Source: Phytophthora sp. 'mugwort' (taxonomy: Eukaryota > Oomycota > Peronosporomycetes > Peronosporales > Peronosporaceae). Taken from it: 64,000 bases of DNA. This document shows positions 21,961 through 32,328 of this stretch, piece after piece; position 1 is the first letter of the stretch; each line of letters starts with the position of its first letter. Below the pieces are notes generated by a model. The model made no database searches, was not told the origin of the DNA, and saw only the letters and a program-made list of their open reading frames with translations. A program made the position numbers and the translations under genes. The stretch is taken from NCBI GenBank assembly GCA_033558025.1, contig JAUCEF010000012.1:1054001-1118000 (forward strand), in the 5' to 3' direction.

Positions 21961-21997
<37 letters not shown>

Positions 21998-21998
21998 T
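21959..21998. repeat. A-run followed by (TA)n microsatellite
   Basis: About 17 A followed by roughly 11 AT units at the junction between the transposase fragment and repeat copy B. Confidence 0.95.
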
Positions 21999-22084
21999 TG
22001 CTGCATTTCTGCTTTCTTAAAACGATGCTAGAAAGCTTCATGGTAGTCTGAGTCTGGCACGTCTTTTGTTGGTTCAGCGAGGAA

Positions 22085-22390
22085 GGGGGTTGAAATTCCG
22101 AGAATACGCCTAGAGCTAAGAAGTTGTAGTTTGGGAGCCCCAATAGGTGTCGCAGCTTCCTTACATCAAATGTCAGCCGCATCGCTGTCGACCCGTTGAG
22201 GCTAACAGAAGTGTTTTGAGAATTCTTCTTCGTCAGTTTGCACCTGAGCAGACCTCATTGCATCTATGTGTTGAGCCTGTCGGAATGTTGCATTATCAGG
22301 AGTAGCTACTGCCGTTCCCTCAAACTGACGAGTGCGCGAGATAGCCTAGTGCGTTCGGACAATATCACCGTCATGACATCAGGTCGCTCT
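22085..22390 (-). repeat. unclassified repeat family, copy B
   Basis: The partner of 20470-20830. Its minus-strand reading contains MRLTFDVRKLRHLLGLPNYN and LGVFSEFQPPSSLNQ. It is better preserved than copy A. Confidence 0.6.
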
Positions 22391-22866
22391 CTCAGATGAA
22401 CGTCAATTCATGCGAAGCTTCTTCGATCCGGCTAACTTTGGCGCTTTGCTCCTTGGCTACAAACACAACCAGCTCCACGACAAGCGGGACCGTTTAGACC
22501 TCCTCATGGTAGTTAGATTGTACAGTGTCGAGACTGTCAATCCAGTTGCTCGCCGAAACAGCCACCCACTCCCTCTGTAGTGCCTTTCCTACAAGCTTAA
22601 TGTAGATGCTCGGGTCTGCCCGATTCGTCTTTGTCTCATTGTCCTCAAGTGCAGCAGCAACCAGCGCCTCAGTGTTCGCGACTAGCTGCCGAAAGTCTCG
22701 CTGTCTATATCGAAGTTAAAGGTATTCTCTTGGACACGGACATTAGTTCGACTTGTTCGCCCGATCTCACCAACCTTCACTGCCACTCGCACTTGCATCA
22801 CTACCTTAGCGAGCGATATATTATGAATGCCTTCGAATGCCCACGTTGGCCTCGGCATTCGCAGGT

Positions 22867-23220
22867 AATTATATAAATAAATCGACCACACAACTGGAAG
22901 TGCAAATAGGAGTTACTCGCCCTAATTTAGAGCAGGTGGCGTACATATATATAGCAACCGGGGGTGCGTTCATATATATACCGTTTAATCGGAGTATTTA
23001 GAGGTGAAATAGGCAAAATCCATGGTGAGCATAATTAATGAACATTATGATAAATCGACCGCCATTGACACTTCAATTCGCAGTTACCCGCCCAAATTTT
23101 GAGATGGTGGTATATATAGGAAACGCGAGTGCTTATATATAAATCGATCTATTAACTGGGGTATTTAAATGAAAAAAAGGGGGGCAAATGCGATGTGAAC
23201 ACAATTTGTAAGGGAAAAGA
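22867..23220. repeat. two-unit tandem repeat, ~176 bp
   Basis: Unit 1 begins near 22867 and unit 2 near 23043. Both contain AAATCGACC, CAGTTAC/AGTTACTCGCCC, TATATATA blocks, GGGTATTTA/GGAGTATTTA and TGTGAACA/TGAGCATAA in the same order. The units have diverged. The array abuts the outer edge of the 23245 inverted-repeat arm. Confidence 0.65.
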
Positions 23221-23244
23221 GTATTTGGCAATAGTTGATGTGCA

Positions 23245-24318
23245 CAAAAAAGGCTTTGCCGTCTCCAAACGGCTTTGTCTTCTCCATCCGTTTGCCCCTG
23301 TGCTGGACCGTTGTCAGCGTTCATGACATGGTGAAGCTCCAGCTTGTGGTGGGTGTAGATTACTAAGTATGTGAAATAAAACAAATAACCAACGGACTGG
23401 TAGCCATGAATGTTCAACAGTATCGTAATTATTAACACCACCTTCTGAAACACTTAGCGGTCGCATCCATAATCAAAGAACAAACCTTACGATGCATTTA
23501 ATTGTATGTTAGCGATACTATACGATCAAGGTAGTGTACAGACAGCACTCGTTAAACCTCATATGTGGAAAACGAGCTGGAAATGTCGAACTCGAGCCAA
23601 CACACAGGGCCTTACATTAGAACGAAATGTCCTTGCTCCGCTGAGTGTGGCTCTTACCCATGTCATGCCATGACACCCAAGCAAGACTCGGATTGGTCCT
23701 ACCCAGTAAGAGGGTAGGTGTGAATGCTATAAGTGGCAGAACATCGGTGCCATCCAACGCGCTATTGCCATTCTGTCACACAATGAAAGTTTCTACTAAA
23801 CTACATCTGTCATCGTTTTCTTCTCACTAATTCGACAGTCCAATTAGTCACGCGTTCGGGCTGAGTTTCTGCGAAGGCTGCAGTATCCTCGGAAGCAATA
23901 ACATCGTACTATCGCGGTCTTCCTTCGTTCCGGGGTCGTGTATCTTGAGCCTATCAGTAGAAATTGCGGAGCAGCTTACCGATAATGCAAATATGTTGTT
24001 TCTTGTCGTTTGGCCTTAACGTTGGAAAATCACGACTGACCTGAGCGGGCGGCAGACTCGCCGCCGCGCTGTACTACGAAAGGCAAGCTCACTTTGCCGC
24101 TTGAGCACATCAAGAGGTACGAGACCGTTTACCTATCACTTACCTTGGACTGCGCCATCAATTCAGGTTGATTGTCAACGAAGACACGATGAAGTCACAA
24201 TTGGAATGCTTCGGCGGTCCGAAGCCATTTGCATGGTGTTGCGTCTCCAACGAATACATCTTGCCGATGAACTCCCCCACTATGGCCAATCCGTCGTTTG
24301 GCTAACGACCGTGAGAAT
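23245..24318. repeat. left arm (~1.07 kb) of the 9.1-kb inverted-repeat structure
   Basis: Reverse complement of 31256-32328. Long stretches appear identical, including a shared open frame beginning MSTSRGTRPFTYHLPWTAPS. Differences concentrate at the inner end (24280-24318). The outer end stops inside a short A/T homopolymer. The outermost ~80 bases are Gypsy sequence that continues only beyond the right arm. Confidence 0.9.
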
Positions 24319-26360
24319 TCTCCCGACTCTCGCTCGATGTCCTCGTTGATCTGGCACACCTTCTTCCGGGCGCATCGGACGATCCTCCCCAGCCTTCACA
24401 GTCTTCATTGGAACGCACTTCACCGGAGCTCTACTAACCGCAGGAACTGCCGTAGCGACGAACTTCGAGTTCGTAGGCATTAACACTTCCGCCTGCAGAC
24501 GTTCCATGTCAGCACGTTCCAAATTCTCACGTGGGCTGTCACGCCATCAGAATGTTCCATTCTTGGTCCACATCTTGGCTTGGCCGCACGGCTGCTGTCA
24601 ACGGCGGCTCGTCCAAAGTTGCGTGGTGTGGCTGTAACAGGCTCACACCACCACCATAGCATCCATGTAGAAGCAACCTTCCGAGAACCCCATCCAAAAG
24701 CTCACAAGGGTGACCCTTATCATCACTCCCTTCCATCCTTGTAATACGCCTTCACAAAAATCGTACGCGACGTGGGGCTTGTAGATTACCGAGGAGATCG
24801 CTAACACCAAAACAGGTACAGACCTAAAGCGAAATCACCCGTTCTACCGGCAGCGCTCACCAAGGCCACATTGTGCTCTTTGCGTAGCGGCACGACGGCA
24901 TCCATGGTAATTGTAGCGCATCCGGTGCAGCGCACGCATATCGTGTGGTGGTACGCTTCCCACCACTTGACACACAGCCTTCCCAATCGTACTCCTTCGT
25001 AACGACTGTGGGTATCAGGAATATCATTCGACAATGGCCCACGCACACTACGATGGGGGCATGAAAAGGCGCATGCGGACTACGAGCTGTCTGTAACTTC
25101 GCGTTCACGAAAGTAGCCCGAAGAAGAATGCTGATCCCACCCATTTCCAGCTCCGTCCTGGAACAACACGTCATGTTCCTAAGCTGCGTAGTCACGACCC
25201 ATAGTAAGATCCCAGTAATCTCCCAGCCAAGCGCAAAAATGTCCAGAGCCGCAAAAATTAAACAGGTCGGCGGCGCCCGTTCTGGCGACCACCCATACCT
25301 CGGCCATCTGCGCGCAGTTCTTGGAAGAATCCAAAATCCCCCCCCCTTTTCGCTGCCGTGGAACGAATCCATTCAACAACCAACCATATTAATCGAGGAC
25401 AGCACTCCTTTTTCTTTTTTCGCAGAGAGTTCCGTCATTCATCACCGTGGTCTTTCGTACGCCAGTTGCAGTGTATCAGAGACCGCGAACGAGTTTTCTC
25501 TTCGGTCATCAATTTCCCGCGGTCCCGTACCAGCATCAAGACGCTCATGACTACCCGACATACCGCTGCAGAACTCACTCGCTTTCGAGCGTTACTTAAG
25601 GAGATCTTGAATCGAGAGGCACATGGCATCACTGAAGGCACCCAACCGGTCCAATAGCACTTGAAGACGACCTCCTCCTCTGTCTCCACGTTAATCTCAT
25701 GTCCTCGGGTCTCGAGCACCTCGACCAGCTTTCTCGCGGCATCATGAATGCATTCCCAAACGCAACGAATCAAGGCACGGTGCTGGCGTTGCCGGTGCTG
25801 GCGTTGCCGGTGCTGCCGTCCGTCATTCCGCCGAGCTCCAACGAGTCGCACAACTCCGAGTCGTCTCTTCCGAGTTCCGCTTTGAGGCCTGTGATTTCGA
25901 CTGCTGGCAAGGGCCCTCTTCGGTCGTCCCAGTTTACCATGGCTGTGACTACTTCAAAAGCCGCCGATACCGTCCCCACTACGTTGTCGACCGATGCAAC
26001 CGGATCCACTAAGCCAGCCACGACCACAAGACGGCCAAGGGCTAGGCTCCCGCTCGTTCTAAACGTAAAGCAGCGCAGCAGTCATGTCTGTCGAGAAGAG
26101 TCGGGGGGCGCGGACTTAGAGCACAGCTCGATTTCAGGAGACACATACAAGTACGAGTACGCTGCGCGACGCGGCATCTAGATCGCGACGGGAACATTTA
26201 CTAACTGCGACTTTGCCATATGAACGCGTTAAACACTCAACGAGAACACAGACTACGTAGATGTATTAAGAGGCAGAGTTGGAGTTACCGATATCGTACA
26301 AGCATGAGCGTTTCTATTCTTCCAAGCGAAGACGCTCCAGTAAAAAGCTTAAATGCCAGC
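24319..26360. other. interior of the 9.1-kb structure, unassigned
   Basis: Overlapping open frames on both strands (24857-25372 minus, 171 codons; 25435-25851 minus; 25699-26181 plus, Ser/Thr-rich, 160 codons). None has a domain I recognise. A short imperfect repeat GTGCTGGCGTTGCCG lies at 25789-25820. A C-run occurs near 25340. Confidence 0.35.
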
Positions 26361-29300
26361 AACACCTACATACCGCAATTATAACTGTCCAGCTGTGTTC
26401 CCAGGTCGGTGACGAAGCATCTAATTCGCACGCACTCAGGGGTCTATTTCGCCAATAGAGGTACGACAACCTCCGCTACCGCCCGAACGCTTGCCAGATA
26501 ACTTGACTGTATCGAATCGTAGAGGGACATTGTTTTGACCTTCTTATCAATCATAATACCATACCAACGCTTGTTGTTGCAGTTGATGGGTATCACGATG
26601 CGCTTCTTCGAGATGTTTTTGAAGTTGTTGCCAATGCTTTCCGTGTCGATACTAAATTTCTTTCCAGTCACTGCTCCAAAACCTGATGGGTTCACAGCCA
26701 ACACGGATACATTACCTGCAAACAATTTGACATGACCATTTCCATTATTGCATCGCTAGGAGTTCCACAAGCAGCTAGCCCAAAACTTTCTATCTATAGA
26801 AGCACAATATTATTATAGAAGTTAGATACAGTAAGCCAACGAATACATATTAACCCAGCATTACCTTTTCGGGAAAAAGTGGTATGTTCTTCACTTTTTT
26901 GAGTAATAGGTCGTCCTCCTCTGCACGAAACGAGAGATCAATTTGTATTGTAAAGTCGACTGCTCTTGTCCATTCGATAGCTTCATCCACACGCTTGATA
27001 TTGTCCATAGCGCTGGGATAACGTTTCATTACTCGGAGAGTGTTTGTCCCAACCCCGACTGTAGGTACTTCCACCGCAACTTCTGATTCGGACGGCCCCT
27101 AAATTTTCGCTGGAGGGCTGTTACTTTAGCAAAGCCTTTTCTTAGTATATCAGGCGGGAATATGCGCGAAATTTCAATCATTTTCAGCACTGGTTTGTTC
27201 ATGGTAACTTAGTGACACGATGGGCCGTAGGTGCTTTGCTTTTCTTCTCGAACGCAAACATCCCAAAATTACGAAGTTCCTCCGCCGCTGTGCTAAACGT
27301 ACATTGGCCATACAGCAAATCGTCCACGGTTGAAAGATTTTGCTGGTTGTGATACATATCGGCATCCTCTCTTACCGTGTTGATGAATCGATTGCGCTTT
27401 GCCTTTTTAGCAGATATCTTTTACCTTGGTCTTCCACGAGCACGAAGAGGAGCGCTATTTTAAATCGCAGATAGTGTTCTCCGGCCTAGTGAGCTGCGTA
27501 CTAGGTAGATCTTCGGACTGACTGGGCAGCTCTTCTGGCTCAATAATATGTTCTTCAGTTTCAATCAGCTGTTCTTCGGCTCTAAAGGCTGCTCTTCAAG
27601 TTCAAAGTGCATATGGTCTGGCTCATTTTGGAAGCTGTTCGGGCTCATCCGGGAGCTATTCGGGGTCGGTATGCAGCTGTACGGGGTCATTTGAGTCACC
27701 ATCACGCACAGTTTGGTTTACCTCCATGCACACGTCGAAAGCAGAATCGTCGTAAATTCCTACTGGCTTGAAAACATCATCCGGCGGTTCTGCAGTACAG
27801 CCTATCTCAACATACCATTTTTTTTGCTCAAAGAGAGATGCCACCGCGTTCAAGGCTTGTAGCGCCACACGATGCTCTCGCATACCGAGAGAGCTACTAT
27901 GATCAGAGATGTGGTAGCGATCGAGTTCTCTTTTCTGTACTTTCGATTTGTATCCCATGGCGCCGGCTTTTTGCGTGTAACTGAGGCCACATTGAAAGGC
28001 TTCCCCGAAACCTCTGGTATTGTAAAAAACAGACGGAGCGAGGACAGCAACCATGGTGGGTTCAACGGTTGCGTCGGGATAGCGGTCTCCATAGCCAAAG
28101 ACTTGCGCATGTAGAATACGTGCCGGCATGGTAACAGTAATGTAGTTATAAATAAGCACGAGCACTGCCACTTGTCTTTGCTCACACTGTATTCGACGTT
28201 GGGCTCGTCCAACACGTCTTGGTCGTTCACAGTGCTCTTAACAAAATAGATTCCAGGCACGGCCTCCTTGAATTGGTACGTTTGCACGACCAACAGCACA
28301 CAGATACTGCTCGTAAATTAAATCGCACGCGTGCGCACAGACAAGGTTCGAAACGTGCTGCATTTCGTCATCGTAATTTGAGTGATGCACAACACTCATC
28401 CTGTAAATTGGATCCACAAAAGTCGTTCAACTTTGGTAGTACATGATATATACAACTCATTCATCCGACCGCGTAAACGAGTTCACCACGTCCTTGATCT
28501 GCTTTCACGACGCCTCTAGGCGGTTATTTGTATTGTTTTCAAGCGTCATCACGTTTCGCGGTTTGTATGCACATCAAAGTGGCTTGCAGCTGTCCCATTT
28601 TTCGTAAAATATAATTCAAACGGGTGATGCGCTGCTGGATTGGGTTCTTCTTCACAATTATCACTTGAAACACCCGTACCGATTCATTTGGTCGGGTGGA
28701 GACCCGACTGACCCGACTGACTCAAATGGTTCGGGTTGGGGCCCGACTGGTGTTGAACCACTTCCAACTGCTAATGATGTGCCGCATATAATGTTGATGC
28801 GCCCTGTACTCTATCTCTCGCTTCTCGCGTAAAACCAGTAGTACCACGAGACCTCGAAGCTGCTTTTTTTACCATGGATTGAAGCCATACTGTGCGTTCG
28901 CGACCTCCTCCCGTAGATATTTAATAACATGGAATTGGCACAGAAAAAAACGTGGCGGCTGGAAATGCCGACTTCAAAACTGAGATCTCAGTTGAGTCTT
29001 TGTCCACAATGATGCACTGCACTCGCTGGATTGTTTTTCTTGATCTGCTCTATGGCCATCGACAGCGTGTCTTTGCTCTCGTTTTGTAGCAAGGCGTGCT
29101 GAATGTACTTCCCTTTGCCAAATTGTCGTGCACCGTGAATGAGAACACTTTGTATTTGGCAGAATTAGTTCCATGCGTGGCATCAATCAGCAGGACCTCT
29201 GGAAACCTGTCGTACAGAAATCTCATGTGTTTACTCCGTAGAGTGATGCATGTTGCTATTTCTACAGCAAAACAATCGTTAGATAGTGCTAACCCCGTAG

Positions 29301-30051
29301 AAAACAGATAAACACATATCTTGCCATTCAGCATGTCTACAAATATTCCTCCGACGTTTCTTGGCTCACCGCAAAACAATTCCTTCATCCAAGCCTCAAA
29401 CACTGTGCGCTGGTCGAATCGCCTGCCGCCTTTGCCTTCAAGGCACGCACTAAATTATGCACGTCGCGAATGTTGGAAGTGCAAGCAGAATGATCCAAGA
29501 TGAACTGAAGAATATTTTGCTTGTTCGCCCCTGCTTTTTGGAGCACATCCACGGTTTCTAGCACGCCTTCTTCGAGGGCCACTCGATTGGAGTGGTATTG
29601 ACGGTATGTCCTTCTGCTCAGAATATGATTATGCTCCAGCGACTGCCTCGTAACGTATAGAGCAAACCTCGGGTTCGTCCTCTTGTCGACTAATTTGACG
29701 CACACATAATCTGAACGCGCAAAACAAACCACATCGTTTTACTCCGCCCGAATAAGCCCGACCCAGACCCCGAACACCCCTACCGTGCCCGAACGAACCC
29801 GACCAGGACAGAATATGCTAAAGTACGTACCTGTGCTTGACACTCGATTGACCGAGATTCTTGACGCGCACGTTTCCTTTTCCGTTAGGCCTGTACTTGC
29901 CACCATGTGTACAGATGAATGTAGCCGCGTACCGGTCCCAGTCTGCGGGAAACTTGGGATCTGAAGACTTGTTTCGCTCGATTATAGTATTCCTTCTTGC
30001 AGTAGTGGTGTTCGTCCGATTCCTAAACACCTGTATCCATAGGTTAGTCAA
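26360..30051 (-). pseudogene. MULE transposase with SWIM zinc finger and Ulp1-type (C48) protease domain, broken
   Basis: Domains read in order down the minus strand. The N-terminal ZSWIM3/FAR1-like region comes first (DWDRYAATFICTHGGKYRPN, ~29900; FALYVTRQSLEHNHILSRR, ~29640). A linker follows (AGANKQNILQFILDHSA). The MULE core has RFPEVLLIDATHGTNSAKYK (first Asp, ~29180) and FLCQFHVIKYLREEVA (C-x-x-H motif, ~28930). The SWIM finger is KWQCSCLFITTLLLPCRHVF (CxC and CxH, 28120-28164). A linker spans about 27650-26850. The last domain is Ulp1-like: VIPINCNNKRWYGIMIDKK, SLYDSIQSSYL, and QLDSYNCGM with the catalytic Gln and Cys (Cys codon 26375-26377). The His usually found before Trp in this protease is Arg. 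Several stops and frameshifts inactivate it. It lies inside the 1.07-kb inverted arms, which may be its terminal repeats. Confidence 0.85.
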
Positions 30052-30059
30052 TTAGCCAC

Positions 30060-31255
30060 GAAATGACTGAACCAACGATTAGGCTCGCCTTACATGTCAC
30101 GTCTCTTCTTGATAACCAGCAAGATAGTTGTGATGGCCGCCCAGGAAGCAAACTCCAGCTCTTCTATAGGGGGGACTGCACACCCACGGAGAGGGTCGTC
30201 GTGGGTAGATCTGTCCGATTGGTCTGCCGAGCTGGACGTGGAAAGGAGCTTAAAGTCGCTGACCGCGCTAGCGCTATACGCTTCTTCATCTGCACTCTCG
30301 TCGCTCGTTGGGTCCGGGGGGAGTGGACTTCGCCGTGCGGGACATCGCGAAAGAAACCTCGTAGCCGCCCAAAATTGCGCCCGTTATTTCATAGGGAGGG
30401 AAAAGGGGAATTGGACGGCTTTGGGCAACGTATACAGGTATACCCATTGGATGGAAGTTTTGACAACACGACACTGTTGGACGCCAAATTATGGGTTGCA
30501 TCATAGAACGTTTCGCGATTGTTCTTTTCGGGGGATCCATTCGGGGACTCTAACCACTCTCTTAAAAAATGAGTCGATTCGTAAACTTGACTCGAGTGAA
30601 AGCATATAAAATGAAGATTTTGTGGTACTCGCCTTGTGTGGTGGCCCTTAACCACTATCACGGCGTGCCATGCCATGGCAAGCAATGCATCATGTCGTTA
30701 GAAATAAAATATGACCCCAAAAAGTGCCATATCGCAAATATCTCATTTGGCTAAACGAAGTTTCTTCTTCGAAAGGAAATCTTGGTAGAATGACCAGGCG
30801 GAACGTTACCCCACGCAGAGCTTCTGAAGCACACGCTAGCGATGCAAAGTCGTGCTGGCAGAGGCGCCAACAGCCTCTTCAGCTGTTCACGCTGTAGCCA
30901 ACCACCCAATGAACGCCAACCCCTCGAAGAGCTCCACGAGACTGTCGACACGGATGGGAAAGCTAATTAAAACTACACTGACCAGACTTCCGCAAATTCA
31001 GAATCTTCTGATGCCATCGATGACGACCACTACTGAGCCTCGGGTACCCGGCGATGTTATGGCTGCACTAAGGGCGCCGCTGCCAACTTTTTTCAACGTT
31101 CCTGCGCTCGGTAACCACGACCGCTAATCCACGACTTCCTGCTAGAAATGAAGTCGTCGGCGCGAGTTCCATCGTGGAGCTTCTCAACGAGATGGATGCC
31201 ATACTTAGTGTACCATCAGAGAATGAATCAAATCCAGTCGGCGACGCTTGAGCGT
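30060..31255. other. interior of the 9.1-kb structure, 5' side of the MULE
   Basis: A 171-codon plus-strand frame (30094-30609) runs antisense to the expected MULE leader. A minus-strand frame (30389-30685) reads in the MULE direction. Neither has a recognisable domain. Confidence 0.35.
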
Positions 31256-32328
31256 ATTCTCACGGTCCTCAGCCAAACGACGGATTAGCCATACTGGGGG
31301 AGTTTATCGGCAAGATGTATTCGTTGGAGACGCAACACCATGCAAATGGCTTCGGACCGCCGAAGCATTCCAATTGTGACTTCATCGTGTCTTCGTTGAC
31401 AATCAACCTGAATTGATGGCGCAGTCCAAGGTAAGTGATAGGTAAACGGTCTCGTACCTCTTGATGTGCTCAAGCGGCAAAGTGAGCTTGCCTTTCGTAG
31501 TACAGCGCGGCGGCGAGTCTGCCGCCCGCTCAGGTCAGTCGTGATTTTCCAACGTTAAGGCCAAACGACAAGAAACAACATATTTGCATTATCGGTAAGC
31601 TGCTCCGCAATTTCTACTGATAGGCTCAAGATACACGACCCCGGAACGAAGGAAGACCGCGATAGTACGATGTTATTGCTTCCGAGGATACTGCAGCCTT
31701 CGCAGAAACTCAGCCCGAACGCGTGACTAATTGGACTGTCGAATTAGTGAGAAGAAAACGATGACAGATGTAGTTTAGTAGAAACTTTCATTGTGTGACA
31801 GAATGGCAATAGCGCGTTGGATGGCACCGATGTTCTGCCACTTATAGCATTCACACCTACCCTCTTACTGGGTAGGACCAATCCGAGTCTTGCTTGGGTG
31901 TCATGGCATGACATGGGTAAGAGCCACACTCAGCGGAGCAAGGACATTTCGTTCTAATGTAAGGCCCTGTGTGTTGGCTCGAGTTCGACATTTCCAGCTC
32001 GTTTTCCACATATGAGGTTTAACGAGTGCTGTCTGTACACTACCTTGATCGTATAGTATCGCTAACATACAATTAAATGCATCGTAAGGTTTGTTCTTTG
32101 ATTATGGATGCGACCGCTAAGTGTTTCAGAAGGTGGTGTTAATAATTACGATACTGTTGAACATTCATGGCTACCAGTCCGTTGGTTATTTGTTTTATTT
32201 CACATACTTAGTAATCTACACCCACCACAAGCTGGAGCTTCACCATGTCATGAACGCTGACAACGGTCCAGCACAGGGGCAAACGGATGGAGAAGACAAA
32301 GCCGTTTGGAGACGGCAAAGCCTTTTTT
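31256..32328. repeat. right arm (~1.07 kb) of the 9.1-kb inverted-repeat structure
   Basis: Complement of 23245-24318. Its outer end merges without a break into the Gypsy reading frame that starts near 32290, so Gypsy coding sequence crosses the arm boundary here but is truncated at the left arm. Confidence 0.9.

Noticed and set aside
23645..23830. Identical ORFs at 23645-23830 and 31744-31929 (and 24101/31285) as possible conserved genes
   Set aside because: Their identity is explained by the 1.07-kb inverted arms; no domain or start context supports translation.
25699..26181. 160-codon Ser/Thr-rich frame that might be a secreted effector
   Set aside because: No signal peptide, no RxLR/EER or other translocation motif, and it lies within a decayed transposon-like structure with open frames on both strands.
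30094..30609. 171-codon plus-strand frame as a gene inside the 9.1-kb structure
   Set aside because: Antisense to the expected leader of the MULE gene, with no recognisable domain or intron pattern.
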